Below are positions 1 through 11,337 of a stretch of DNA of 64,000 bases, in pieces. The notes below the pieces were generated by a model that worked only from the letters and a program-made list of their open reading frames with translations, was not told the origin of the DNA and searched no databases. This stretch comes from Paraphysomonas bandaiensis. Taxonomy: Eukaryota > Chrysophyceae. The stretch is from positions 248,001 to 312,000 of the forward strand of contig CBFFRP010000362.1 of NCBI GenBank assembly GCA_965644295.1, given 5' to 3'. Positions within the stretch are counted from its first letter, which is position 1; each line of letters begins with the position of its first letter. Position numbers and translations under genes: made by a program.

Positions 1-352
1 TTTCTGAATGTAGATTACAACAAGTTATCGTTTGAGGAGCAGATCAAGATCGATCTCCAAACCGACATAATGGTAATAGGGTATTGGGTGAGTGTTTTGA
101 TCTATGCTCATTCTAATGTTATAGATCGGTCCTCATGGAGCTGGACTAATGCACAATATATTCATGAGAGATCGAGCTGTACTCATTGAGTTGTCAGTGG
201 ATGGGTCAAGTGTAAACAGACACTTTCACAACCTTGCCCATTGGTTTGGGCGGACGTATTACGGCGTTCCATGTAGTAACCCTATCGATATTCCCCGTAT
301 TCTTGGGATAGTTAGGAATGCTATTGATAGTATAGATGTCGAGAAATATTGA
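1..352 (+). CDS. GT61-family glycosyltransferase, C-terminal part
   Basis: The 5' end lies outside the window. Two exons are visible, 1-72 and 125-352, joined by a 52-nt GT-AG intron in phase 0. The junction creates DIM|IGPHGAGLMHNIFM, the conserved block of GT61/DUF563 transferases (xylosyl-, arabinosyl- and EOGT-like O-GlcNAc transferases), where 'GxHGAGLxxxxF' contributes to the nucleotide-sugar site. It is followed by AVLIEL and by NRHFHNLAHWFGRTYYGV, which match the usual C-terminal end of the domain. These enzymes act in the ER/Golgi lumen on glycoproteins or polysaccharides. Acceptor and donor cannot be told from this fragment. Family assignment is from motif recognition. Confidence 0.72.
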
Positions 353-979
353 TGACAAATAATTGTTGTGATGTGAGTGTTTGATGTCACGCCAGTTTAT
401 CACACATTCGGCTTCAATATTAGGAAAATGAAGAATAGACCTGAGTGGCGATGGTGGCTGGCCAAGTGGAGTAGTAAATAACTATTGAATATTTAAGAGA
501 CAATATTGTCTGTTGCATCTCCTAAATATTAATATTCGTTTATTATTTATATGAGATCACTCCAGAAGTTGGACGACTGTTTACTACAGTTTATATTTTA
601 TATACATCCTTACTTATATAAGTGACCTGGAATAAGTGTTTTTCAACAGATGCAAACCTTAAATGAAGATTACAACTCACAATATAATTTATATTTATTC
701 TAGTTTAATTTATATTTCATTATAGCCTTGCCCATTTGCCAAATTGCATCGTAATTCTAAATTCTAATAGTTTCAATTCATTGTTTCCTAAATATTTTAG
801 TTTCTAATTTATTCACACGCATTATCCTGCTACGCATTTTCTTACATTGTAAGCACTAGGCTAGTATTTTATATATATTATGTTATATATTACTAGTATG
901 AAATACATAATACATATAAATCCTAAATATATACAAAATATTTGTCACTAAGAAAGAGAATAAGAATACATATATGCGA
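353..979. other. AT-rich intergenic region
   Basis: Non-coding spacer between two convergent genes (GT61 ending rightwards, DA1-like ending leftwards). It is rich in short A/T runs and ATATAT stretches. I see no coding exon, tRNA or repeat. Confidence 0.6.
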
Positions 980-2584
980 CTATATGTCTGGAAAAGTATG
1001 CGCGGACACTAAATAGTCAATAAGGTTGAATAACCCTATCGCAGCTGCACATTTTGAAGCCTTCCTAAATCCGTCACCATATACAGGAGAAGGGTCAGTT
1101 TCTATCTGGTATTTAAAGTATCGCCGTAGTTTTTGCTCCCAAGTATGGGGGTCATCCGAAGCGATTCCAGCTGTAGAATTTAATTGTAGGCTATCTAAAT
1201 ACTTGTGGGCAACAAGTTGACACATCCCTTCCTCCACTTGTAGTGGTAAATCTAAAACAGGGGCACCTCTACCACCGGGTGACTCCTCTCTCAGTTTGAA
1301 CCAAACGTGCATGGCTTCGTGTGCAAGTATAGAAGCGGTGAGATCTCTTGGAAGACCACAGAGCACGAGCACAGCTGTTACTGAGCAAGTGCGCGATAAG
1401 GACATAGTGTCAAACGAGCCTTGTGATGGTCTTGACATCCAACCCCAATTACCGGGCTGTACATAGCGTACTTGACTAATGGTGGTAAGTGTCAACCCTC
1501 TCGTCAATGCACTGCTATATCCCCCATCATTGGACGACAATTTCCCATGCTGGGGTGTGGGGTGTGCTCCAGGGCAACTACGTTGATTGAGCTTGTATTG
1601 CTCGTTCAGCGAAGGTAGGTCTACAGACAACACAGGTACCTCCTTCATTTGTTTGGGTATCGGCAAGCCAAGATCTCTTTCCATGAATCCCAAAACTTCG
1701 TCATATAGGGGTCTAGCTTCTGATGAGTCAAGTACTAGCAGATTAGTGCACTGCCAACAGACTAACCTGCCGTCCGGTAAGGTAGGAAATGGTTCGCCGT
1801 AAGACGCCAATGGCTGTATCATATTACATGAGAAACAGTTCTGAGTTGCCCCCATATGAGTAACACAATACTTTTGATCACCATGAAAGAAACCATGTGT
1901 CAAATACTGTTTATTGACTAAACTATCACCACATAGATCACACTTTACACCAAATAATTCAGAGTGACATTCCACATGATAGTACTGTTCAGAATTCTGA
2001 TCCGGTCGAATATGGGAACTACTAATAGGATTGTGACACCCTGCACAACGGAAACACTGGCCATGGTATAGTTTATCTCCAATGCGCAAATAACGCCCAA
2101 TTATGCGACCGCCACACTCAAAACAAGAATTTTCATTGGTTTGAGTGGGTTTGTTGCCGCCGAATAACACTGCCAAAGGGTTCCAGCTCATTTTTTTGTC
2201 TTTTTTAGTTTGGGATGGTCTGCTTCTTCTCTCAGTGCGACTATATGGGTGACTACTAGAGGCAGTATTAGGGGCTGTGTGAGGGTCACTAGAGGGGTGA
2301 CTACTAGGGGCTGTGTCAGGGGCTGCGTGACGGGCACATGCATCCTCCTCCTCCTGAAGCACACGAGCCAGAGCTGCATCATCTTCTGTATACCCCCCTC
2401 TATCTCCCCCTCTATCTGTCTTCTGTTCTCTCTGTCTGTCTCTGTCTCTGTGTGTATGAGGGGGGAGCAGAGGAAGAGATGTGAAGAACGCATGCTCCTG
2501 TGAGTCCACACCACCCGCCGTCCTTACCTCATCCGCATGCTCTAAGGACAACGCGATAGCTAAATCCAAGTCTTCGTCTGCCAT
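980..2584 (-). CDS. DA1-like protein: UIM motifs, LIM domain, DA1 peptidase
   Basis: Single-exon gene, 534 residues from the ATG at 2584. The frame is open 73 codons further upstream, but that stretch is low-complexity Tyr/Thr/His encoded by a TATG-like repeat, so I take the ATG just before the first conserved motif. Residues ~3-20 form a ubiquitin-interacting motif (core AIALSLEHADE), and a second UIM-like helix (EDDAALARVLQEEEDA) follows near residue 70. A LIM zinc-binding domain (CFECGG... through paired CxxC/HxxC) lies at ~155-260. The C-terminal third holds HEAMH in an ILAHEAMHVW context, the HExxH zinc-peptidase site of the DA1 family. In plants DA1 peptidases are ubiquitin-activated and cleave growth regulators; whether that role applies here is inference. 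The order UIM-LIM-DA1 matches the family. Confidence 0.85.
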   Translation of the reverse strand: MADEDLDLAIALSLEHADEVRTAGGVDSQEHAFFTSLPLLPPHTHRDRDRQREQKTDRGGDRGGYTEDDAALARVLQEEEDACARHAAPDTAPSSHPSSDPHTAPNTASSSHPYSRTERRSRPSQTKKDKKMSWNPLAVLFGGNKPTQTNENSCFECGGRIIGRYLRIGDKLYHGQCFRCAGCHNPISSSHIRPDQNSEQYYHVECHSELFGVKCDLCGDSLVNKQYLTHGFFHGDQKYCVTHMGATQNCFSCNMIQPLASYGEPFPTLPDGRLVCWQCTNLLVLDSSEARPLYDEVLGFMERDLGLPIPKQMKEVPVLSVDLPSLNEQYKLNQRSCPGAHPTPQHGKLSSNDGGYSSALTRGLTLTTISQVRYVQPGNWGWMSRPSQGSFDTMSLSRTCSVTAVLVLCGLPRDLTASILAHEAMHVWFKLREESPGGRGAPVLDLPLQVEEGMCQLVAHKYLDSLQLNSTAGIASDDPHTWEQKLRRYFKYQIETDPSPVYGDGFRKASKCAAAIGLFNLIDYLVSAHTFPDI

Positions 2585-2784
2585 ATGTATGCTATGTGAC
2601 TTATATGTCAACCTGCAGAGATATGCATATGCATGTATATGTATATGTATGTATGTATATGTATAGTTGTATGTGCTGGTGCTGTATATGGGCATATGTG
2701 TACAGATCCAGTCATAGGACGCGATAGGATAATACAGACACCGTATTTGATTGGCTAATTCTCCTTCCATGGGCCAATGAGCGT

Positions 2785-2980
2785 TCACAGATACAGAGGG
2801 CATGATAGGTATGAGTCACAGATACAGAGGGCGGAGTATGTGCATGATAGGTATGAGTCACAGATACAGAGGGCGGAGTATGTGCATGATAGGTATGAGT
2901 CACAGATACAGAGGGCGGAGTATGTGCATGATAGGTATGAGTCACTGATACAGAGGGCAGAGTATGTGCATGATAGGTCC
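2785..2980. repeat. 42-bp tandem repeat, about four copies
   Basis: A 42-bp unit beginning ATGATAGGTATGAGTCACAG is repeated about four times with few mismatches; the first and last units are partial. It lies ~200-400 bp upstream of the DA1-like start codon. The unit length is a multiple of three, so both strands show spurious periodic open frames. Probable minisatellite. Confidence 0.85.
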
Positions 2981-4088
2981 TCTTGAGTGAGCGAGGGATG
3001 GATGCTACTCCATGGTAGTATGATTCCATTGCAACTAGCAAATGATCAGGAGTTTGCAATTGCAAATAGAGAATGATACCTGCTCTTGGTGCCTCCTACT
3101 GATGAATCTATGGATCTTATAAGTACTGCACCGGCTAAGTCGTTTGTTATGCAATTCGATCAATTACTAGAATTCTTCTCGTCGAAACTGAAGCGATATT
3201 AGTGTCAAAGTAATGTATACGTCGTATATAGTCCTCTATATATACTACACCGCTCAAATTTAGTGGAACATTCAGCTGATTCGATACCAATTACGTTATA
3301 TACACAAAACTGGATCACTGACATATCACTGTTAAGGTCATCTCAATGAGTGATAGCTAGCTTTTTCTCTTCACCATTTTCATTCCCTACACGCGTCAGA
3401 ACAGGTATACAAGTAAGATACATATGGTGTCACGTGAGAGAGAATATGAGTGACTCGTACGGTTTCGGCACAAAAATGATGAAAAACAAGGTTGGACTTA
3501 TTTTATATCATGATCAGAAAAGTTGAGCTTTATAAGTCGAAAATAATATTAGTAAAACGCTTTGAAACAAATCATATAATTCTGCTAGAGATTAAAACTC
3601 CCCCGACCGCATGAGTGCATAATTTCTGAATAACTTTATGACGACGATAACCTAATTAGTAGAAATTACTGGTACTATAAAATTTAGATAATCTCAAAAG
3701 ATTGTAGCATATTCTTTATCATTATGATAACTTTCGTTTCATACACAGAAGTGGTGTACTAGTCTCAAAAGTCTCAACCCCTGAGTATCACGCATTGAAC
3801 TTCCATATAGTTTGCAACCTGATACATTCTTACAGTCATATATCCTTATATAACTTCTTCCAGTAGAAATATACCAAGCTATTTTACAAACAGAAAAAGG
3901 AAACCCAATACTTTGGCAAGTTACATATGATTTCAGAACGGGTAACACTTACAGTCATAGCAGCTTTTTGGTAAGATGCAACATTTTCCATACATACCCT
4001 ATTTATTAATTAATCACAATAAGAAATACAGCATATGCACAACAAGGATTCTAGGTAAATGGAGAATGTCACAATGACCAGCGCGGTA
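2981..4088. other. Intergenic region, no gene recognised
   Basis: AT-rich sequence between the minisatellite and the 3' end of the EGF-type gene. Short frames (for example 3739-3948 on the minus strand) have no recognisable motif and no convincing splice partners. Confidence 0.5.
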
Positions 4089-4998
4089 TTAGTGCGAATT
4101 TCCTGAATAAACCGCCCTGACATCCTTAAGAGTGCAATCCACCCCGTAATATCCATTGAAGCAGTTGCAGGTACCTGTGGTGTAGTCACACACACCCCGA
4201 TTTGCACAGTCAACATGACAAAGGTTTCCAGCCTTTCCCAATTCCGATCCACCGACAGTATTGAATCCCTCACAGTCAGTCTCGTCGCCATCATCTGTGA
4301 AAGGGTCGTCGGCCGAGGGGCAACGCCGCAGAGAACAGTCCGCTCCAAACCACTCGCCCTTCTGCCGCTGCCCACTCTCTAGTCCAACAGGCCACGAGGA
4401 GTCACACACGCATCCATAAAGCTTGTCCTCGTCCCACGTTGTTGAGTCCTATAGCACAATATCACAATCCAAAGAATCAACAGCGAAAGACAAACCTCAT
4501 TTCCCTCGTAGAAAGTATTGTTATTCAATGGCTGCGCGTTGCTCATCGTCGCCATTTGCTTCATACTAAAGCATTGACCGTGACCTGCACCGCATTAATA
4601 CTTCATTGTTAAGGCATTTGTTATTAGGTACCACTACAATCGTTGGGACACTTGTTTTTCTGGCAGGCATCTCCTGTGAACCCAGGAAAACACTCACATT
4701 TCCCAGTTTTTCTATTGCAAGTTCCCATATTCGAGCACTCCGCGTATGCATGAGCAATTTCACCTGCCGTTGGGACATCGGCCCATGCTCTGCCTGAGGG
4801 ACATGTCAATGCCGAGCAATCGGGGGCCCGATAGAGTGTAATATCGGTGGCGGCACCATATCCCTCATAACATGAGCATGTACTTGTGGCACCATCACAC
4901 ACACCATGTCCATTGCAATAATTGAGAAGAGCACAATCTGTGGCAGATGCTATAGATGAGAGCCACAACACTCCAAGAATACTCCTGATAACAATCAT
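4089..4998 (-). CDS. Secreted EGF-like repeat protein of stramenopile type
   Basis: Three exons in transcript order 4998-4632, 4584-4496, 4448-4089; introns are 47 nt each and the phases agree (1, then 0). The 271-residue product starts at the ATG encoding MIVIRSILGVLWLSSIASA, a signal peptide. At least three Cys-rich EGF-like modules follow: CNGHGVCDGATSTCSCYEGY, CSNMGTCNRKTGKCECFPGF and CANRGVCDYTTGTCNCFNGY. Between them are CPSGRAWADVP and CPSADDPFTDDGDETDCEG. That arrangement recurs in surface proteins of oomycetes, diatoms and relatives, and is one of my reasons for the taxonomic guess. No transmembrane segment is seen; the protein is probably secreted or wall-associated. The codon after SGNSH is a stop; a further spliced exon is not excluded. 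Confidence 0.8.
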
Positions 4999-5582
4999 AT
5001 CGTAACAAATCGCTTTAATATGAAACAAGAGTAACTATGAGAACGCAACAAACTCTGATATTAACACTATGTGCAAGATATTCACAGTGCTGTTAGTCAG
5101 GTTAGCTATACTATCAGCCCTTTGTGTTGATCTATAGCTTGCTATCAGCTTAGAGTATACAGACGGAGGAGTGCCATATATGACATATGTAACGTAATTC
5201 ATGATACATACATACATACATACATACATATACATACACAAGCACTCATCATATCACTGTAGCCCGTACATATATATACACGGCGGATTGCTGCGGATGC
5301 TGCTGGTGAGGATGATCCCACAGTCCTGTATATGTGCTGTATTCTCTGTGTTCTTGGTTGATGTTGAGTCTTCAACAATGAAATACATGACCTGTATACA
5401 GTGCACCTACAGGAGTGTAGTGTATAGTGTATGTGCGGGTATATGTATGCATAAGCATCTAAGTACTGTATGTGCGTGTATGTATATACAGGCTGCGTGT
5501 ATCAAGAGGTGATCATCATATTCTCGAACACCTCTCATACCCTCCCATCACCTCAAAACACACGCACCTCACTCCAACAGAT
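4999..5582. promoter_or_regulatory. Divergent intergenic region (EGF-type gene / homogentisate dioxygenase)
   Basis: About 580 bp separating divergent start codons, so it should hold both promoters. It carries a short CATA microsatellite near 5208-5226. No defined core element could be assigned. Confidence 0.4.
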
Positions 5583-6998
5583 ATGTCTTTGAAGTATCTC
5601 AGTGGATTTGGCAATGAGTTTGCAACAGAGGCTATACCTGGATCCCTTCCAGTGGGTCAAAACAACCCTCAGAAGTGTGCTCATGGGCTCTTCGCTGAGC
5701 AGCTATCAGGCACTGCTTTTACCACCCCTAGAGTGAAGAACGAGAGGACATGGTTTTACAGAATAAGACCATCTGTTGTTCATGGTAAATTTGTTCCATT
5801 GCCGCATGCAGGATTCTCTGATCCCTCCACCTTTGTGGCTGATCCGAATCAGCACAGATGGATGCCATCGCCATATCCTGAATCAGCTGATGTTGATTTT
5901 ATTGATGGATTTACAACAATGTGTGGATCTGGTGATCCATGTGCGAAATCTGGCCTTACGATATACTTGTATACTGCTACAAAGTCGATGCAAAACAGGG
6001 CCATGTACAACGCAGATGGAGACTTCCTGATAGTACCTCAAGAGGGAGCATTACGCATAAAGACGGAAATGGGAATAATAGAAGTTGAGCCTTCGGAAAT
6101 TGTGGTCATTCAGAGAGGTATTAAATTTTCTGTGGATGTCACTGGTCCCTCCAGGGGATACGTTCTGGAGGTGTACTCTGGACATTTCACCCTCCCTGAT
6201 CTTGGACCCATTGGAGCCAATGGGCTCGCTAATGCACGAGATTTCTTGACCCCAGTTGCCGCCTTTGAAGATGTGGAAGAGCCATACTCTCTCATTAACA
6301 AGTTTGCTGGGCAGCTCTTTGTTGCACCTCTGGAACACTCTCCCTTTGATGTGGTTGCCTGGCATGGAAATTACGCACCCTACAAGTATGATTTGAAGCG
6401 GTTCTGCTGCATGAACTCCGTTACATTTGATCACCCGGTACGCTTATCTAGATTTTTAGTTCTTCTTGTGTGATGTAATGATGACTATCATGATGCAGGA
6501 TCCCTCCATTTACACGGTGTTGACTTGTCCATCCAATGAACCAGGGACTGCTGTAGCCGATTTTGTTATTTTCCCACCACGCTGGATGGTTATGGAGCAC
6601 ACATTCCGACCACCCTACTTTGTAAGTTTATAATAACCTTAAATCTGTTTGTCAGTGACACATGAGCGCATATGCAGCACCGCAACACTATGTCGGAGTA
6701 TATGGGTATGATACACGGTGTGTATGACAACAAAGCCAAAGGATTTGAGCCCGGAGGATCTTCTCTACACCTCACTATGACTCCTCATGGGCCTGATTTG
6801 GAGACTTTTATCAAAGCATCAGACGATTCTAAGGAACAACAGCCTACTTTCTTTGGAGCAGGGCTGGCGTTCATGTTCGAGACTTGCTATGTCCTGAAGG
6901 TTGCACCGTCAGCACTCCGCAGCCCCACCAAAGACAACGAGTACTCGAACTGCTGGCAAGGCATGCCGAAGCTCTTCCAGGATCCTGGGTCCTCCTAA
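5583..6998 (+). CDS. HGD: Homogentisate 1,2-dioxygenase
   Basis: Three exons, 5583-6437, 6499-6621 and 6678-6998 (introns 61 and 56 nt, all phase 0), giving 432 residues; the human enzyme has 445. The start [17 protein letters not shown] is the canonical N-terminus. The iron ligands fall in exon 3: His327 (HRNTMSE), Glu333 and His363 (TPHGPD), spaced as in human His335/Glu341/His371. [15 protein letters not shown] and [11 protein letters not shown] are family signatures. The enzyme opens the ring of homogentisate to maleylacetoacetate in tyrosine/phenylalanine breakdown and acts as a cytosolic non-haem Fe(II) oligomer. No neighbouring gene belongs to the same pathway. Confidence 0.97.
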
Positions 6999-7836
6999 AA
7001 TACAGGTTTGCACTATCATGGTATCGAATCGTAATGGTAAGAGTGTGTTTGAGCGGTGACGCGCACGCAAGGCTTGTTGCGACTCTTCAAATCATACGTT
7101 TTGTTACATTACTGAAATGTGGTACCTTAATAATAACTGATCCGAAATAACTGACAGGAGGAAGCACATGTTTATGACCTAGAAACTATACATATCAGAA
7201 AAATTACTTTAAAAGCTTCAAATAAAAATACCGCGTCTAGTATATGTCGTGAATTCATACTACCGTGTACATACAACAAGTACATAGCGATGTTATTCGT
7301 AACAAGCCAACATGCTATTTGCGATGTTTTCATTGTGATAATTCGGAATTGTATCACACATAACTCATCAATGACCAACTAAAAATATATGTATGAAATT
7401 ACAGGGTAATTAACCCTGGTTCATGAATCCGAAAGGAGTGCCTACAGCGCTGATTTAATCTTCACGAAATAGGTCCAAGAAATCTGACGGTAGTTTGATT
7501 TCAAACATACAATACGCACTATGTACTACGTACAAGCATACACAAAAAGGATATCATAGATGATTGCATATAATACTGTTGTATGTCTTAGAGTTGTAAA
7601 ATGTTGTAACAGTGGGTCCAATTAAGAAGTTTAGCTGGATGGAAGATAAAAGAAAAGAGTGTGTAACTAAACAAGAAAGTTCAGATGAAGTAGCCAGAAG
7701 CTAATGTTGTATTTAATTTTTACGAGCCTACATTCACTACAGAAAGTAATAATCGAGTATGTCTATTAGAATATGCCCATAAAATACGAGTGTGAGACTC
7801 AATCAGAGATGCCCGGCTCAGAGAATACGATACGTA
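6999..7836. other. Intergenic region between convergent genes
   Basis: AT-rich 3' flanks of HGD and of the leftward gene at 7837. No further exon, RNA gene or repeat recognised. Confidence 0.5.
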
Positions 7837-8556
7837 TTATGTGACCAATTCGTCAAATAAATCTTCATTAGATATTGGGTGTGTGAGTTCTACCCAACCC
7901 CTTTTGTCTATTAGCTTAATATAGGTCTTACCGCTACCATCGCTTGGCTTCCATGTCTCAGAAATATCAATTTCTTCTCCCGGAAATATCACGTGGCTAG
8001 TTTTTTGGCAGTTTTCGTGTGGGCCTGATAAAATTCCTATGGGCGTTGGCTGATTCACTTTGTACATATACGACTTATGCGCTTCTATTATCTCGCCTGG
8101 AATATAATCTAGCATCTGCTTATCCAACGATGGATGCGTAACAAAGAGCCAACCAGCTGATCCACCAACAGCACGAACAAATTTGGTTCCGTCGATAACG
8201 ATCTCCTGTACAGTTTCTATTACTTCACCAGGAAAATATGCATCGCCAGTACGAGGCGAATTCTTGTGTGGATATCGTCTTACTCCAACAGGCTTGTCAA
8301 GAGTTTCGGGAACTTGATAAAAGGCTCGAACTTTGAGCCCCAAATTAAGAATTCTTGACTCCACATCAGCACTGGACAGACCGGACATAACATCAACCTG
8401 ACTGACCTCCATAAACTCATCTCTGTTTATACCATCAGCATCATCGGCAACACACGATGTCAATGAGAAGGAAAGATCATCTCCCAGGTCAGAGAACTGC
8501 ACGACCTCTTGAGTCTCGTCCCCCTCATCGGATATACAGGACATAGTCTCTCCCAT
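7837..8556 (-). CDS. Uncharacterised protein with two SH3-like repeats
   Basis: Single exon, 239 residues from the ATG at 8556 (a second ATG lies four codons in). After an acidic, Ser-rich N-terminal ~70 residues there are two related ~60-residue units. The first runs from PVGVRRYP through YFPGEVIE to GWLFVTHP, the second from PIGILSGP through IFPGEEID to GWVELTHP. The pattern (short beta strands, a conserved FPGE turn, a terminal Gly-Trp and THP) resembles SH3-like repeats found in stramenopile proteins. I do not recognise a named family. No signal peptide or membrane segment; probably a cytosolic interaction module. Confidence 0.6.
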   Translation of the reverse strand: MGETMSCISDEGDETQEVVQFSDLGDDLSFSLTSCVADDADGINRDEFMEVSQVDVMSGLSSADVESRILNLGLKVRAFYQVPETLDKPVGVRRYPHKNSPRTGDAYFPGEVIETVQEIVIDGTKFVRAVGGSAGWLFVTHPSLDKQMLDYIPGEIIEAHKSYMYKVNQPTPIGILSGPHENCQKTSHVIFPGEEIDISETWKPSDGSGKTYIKLIDKRGWVELTHPISNEDLFDELVT

Positions 8557-9600
8557 TGCTACACACGCCACTAATGGCTACCAGATGCAATCATGGGAAG
8601 AAAAGGATATGCGTATAGCAAGATAGGGCTATAGGTATGGTATGGTAATATGATACAGTGCAAGTAGCTCTCTCTATATGCACTGCATACACAGAGATAT
8701 GCGCTGAGATGGTGCGGTATGCAGGACTACACTGTACCGTATAACATCGTATGCAAAGAGCTACACTACATTTCATACAATAGAGAGAGAAAGCCTGGAA
8801 TTCTATGACGTATATGAAAATTTTAGCTTGAAGGGAACATCGTTTTTTTATATGAGGGGTCACACATTGCATACACCATCCTACAAGAATAGTGGCATTT
8901 GGTTCAATGAAAATTAGGGTTATTTTTAAGCTTTTTCTAGAAATAATGAATTTTTATATCATACCAAAAACAGTATAAAGTTGACGAGAAATCTTTATAT
9001 GGATATCTGGATATCTTCCGGATGTTTGGTACGATGCTGAACTTAATCTATAATTGTATTCATTAGCCGAGGAGATGACAGCTGACACAGAGGATATGTT
9101 GGAGAGAACACAGTCACAAAGAGGTGTTCTGAAATCACACAAATGCCGAGAATATGCAGATCTTGACTGCGATCTTACCATCCAATGAGCTCAATCCTTA
9201 GTATTCACCTCCTCACCGAAGGAAGACTGCTTGTGTAACATGATGACCCCGGTTATTTCTCCCGTGTGGACTGAGGCCACATTATTGGACCAAAACTTAG
9301 AGTGAATTGCAAAATATGGTGACGTCTGGAAACAGATGTTAAACATGTGGGGGACATCTGATGTACATTGTCAGAGTGAAGCAGTATCTGACCAAGTGTT
9401 ATCACAATAAGCGAGCTACTGATTTTGAGTCAAAACATGTTACTGTGACTATATACTATATTGCTATTGAAGTATTCGAGATAAATGAAGAGCAAAATAC
9501 TGAAGTTGTTCACAGTTTCGTACTTCACTAAAGCAAACTGGTAAACAAAATCGACAGAAGTACTATTGCTGATGAATATGGTATTTGATAGGCATGCAAC
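8557..9600. other. Intergenic region, no gene recognised
   Basis: Spacer upstream of the SH3-like gene, grading into the repeat-rich zone. The minus-strand frame at 8954-9181 has no motif and no start context I would trust. Confidence 0.45.
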
Positions 9601-9659
9601 GGGAAGTGTGTATTATTGGTTGTGCTCATATTCAAATTAGGGGAACATGTGAATACAAC

Positions 9660-10090
9660 AGCTATTTCGGATGAATATCAAAAAAAACGAAGGGAGGGGG
9701 ACAAGGGCAAGCCTTTTTCTACCCCCAACCCCTGCAAGGGGCTTCTTCTCTTCGAGTGTTTCCAATTACAACCTTCGGTTGTAATTCCTTCTCTTTGTGA
9801 GTTTAACTTATAACTTATTATTAATAAGTTATAATTACTTTATATATTATTTATATTCTTAAATAAAATTAATTACTTTATATATTATTTATATTGTTAT
9901 AATAAAAAGTAATATAGATAGTAAAGTAGATTTAATAAGTAGATTTAATAGTAGATATAGGGGGAGGGAAAAATTAAAATGAAAAATAATTTAAATTTGT
10001 AAAGGTTATAAAACCCCGGGATTCTACCATTAAAACTACTTATTAAATCTACTTTGTTATCTATATGACTTTTTTATAATAATGTATAAT
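9660..10090. other. Hairpin-rich AT segment, possible mitochondrial insertion
   Basis: Composition changes abruptly: a G-run, a C-rich stretch, then almost pure A/T. Perfect or near-perfect inverted repeats are packed together. CCCC-TGCAA-GGGG is at 9729-9741; 10-bp arms around TTC at 9764-9786; 13-bp arms around a single base at 9808-9834; a 31-bp pair with one mismatch at 9912-9942 and 10036-10066. Small GC-rich hairpins in an AT-rich background are typical of mitochondrial intergenic DNA, so a NUMT is my favoured reading. No mitochondrial gene is identifiable. Alternative: a foldback transposon. Confidence 0.35.
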
Positions 10091-10322
10091 AGGTCTCAAT
10101 GAAATAACTCAAATCCAGTCCCAAGTCCCCCGGAAGAAACTGACAAATCCACAGACCTGCGTAAGAATCCACCAAGACACCAAGACACCACTCAACACAC
10201 TGACACAAGACACCCCTGCACAACGCACACAAGCAAGGCACACAGACAGGTCTATCTAAATGATGTGTATCAAGAATTAATCACAAGAATTCTTGTGCGA
10301 GCAAATAAGTAAATATTTACTG
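10091..10322. other. C/A-rich spacer before the LTR-like repeat
   Basis: Strongly strand-asymmetric sequence with many CACAAGACACC-type motifs. No coding potential recognised; possibly degraded retroelement leader. Confidence 0.3.
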
Positions 10323-11337
10323 TGACGTAACCCGGTTTGATAACCAGAATCACGGCTCGCAGTACAGGTATAGCACACAAACACGCAAGTGTGAAAACAA
10401 TGTATAATTAATTATGTTTTGACTGCTCTAGGAAAAACCTAATGCTCAGTAAATGATACCCGCCAAGTATCACCACGCAAGGAACACCGCCAGTGCAACA
10501 AGATCGTTGGCACCAAGCACTTCGGTTAAGCCTAAACAAGTGCATAACACCATAGCATACATGTTACACCCACTCCTACTCCTCAACAACATCACAACAC
10601 CCTGCAACGTCATCACTACCCACAGAAACGTGTTTATTCTATAAACTGAATACACACAGCAACCTAGGAGCAACGTATAACCGCATACTAATAGTACACT
10701 ACATCCTACGTTTTACTTTCTACCTAAATTCCCTTACAAAAACAGTATACCGCCACTTTGGTGTATTTTAGCATTCAAGAACCCAATATCCCTAATATCC
10801 AGGTTATGCGTAAATACAACCTTGCATACCAGGTATTACATATCACAATTGATTCCCCACTGAGTCTGGTATGAACACTCGTACACCTCGAGTATATAAT
10901 ATCCATTCTCCGTTGATGTGATATGTACTTGCCCCCCTATAGGGTAGTATGAGTAATGCCAGTACGTATTCCTATGGAAGTATACACTGCAACTGCTACA
11001 CTGGAATACTGACCCACATAACTTTATTATAAATTTGTGGCAGGTTTCACATTGCGTGAAGTCACCATCAGCAGATCATAGTGTACATCATCATCGGCAG
11101 ATAAAGTGGACATCACACCTGAACGTTGATTCCGTGTGTAAGTACATCATAGCTCGTTACCCCATCTTAATGAGTATAACATAGAATATGCATCCTAGAC
11201 ATGGTATAGGGTCCTGATGATATAATGTTCTTGATATAGGGTCCTAAGCTAATATCACAGGGTCCTGAATGGGCAATGCATGCAGTTCTGGTACTATAGC
11301 CACGTAGATAGGGCATAGGAAATGCCACGTGGTCACA
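10323..11337 (+). repeat. LTR-like repeat, copy 1 (~1.0 kb)
   Basis: Begins TGACGTAACC and ends GCCACGTGGTCACA, so it has TG...CA ends. The start, an internal GGTTTGATAACC...GGCTCG block, a middle block and the final ~45 bp are shared in order with the copy at 11641-12801; the rest is divergent. It directly abuts the first copia reverse-transcriptase fragment. No target-site duplication is visible for this copy. It could be a solo LTR or a long non-autonomous element; no ORF is contained. Confidence 0.55.

Noticed and set aside
2585-2803. N-terminal extension of the DA1-like protein by 73 codons
   Set aside because: Low-complexity sequence derived from a TATG-type repeat; the downstream ATG directly precedes the conserved UIM.
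2785-2980. Regular 42-bp repeats that superficially resemble a CRISPR array
   Set aside because: The units are contiguous with no unique spacers, and the genome is eukaryotic; it is a minisatellite.
8954-9181. 75-residue minus-strand frame
   Set aside because: No recognisable domain, biased composition and no splice partners.
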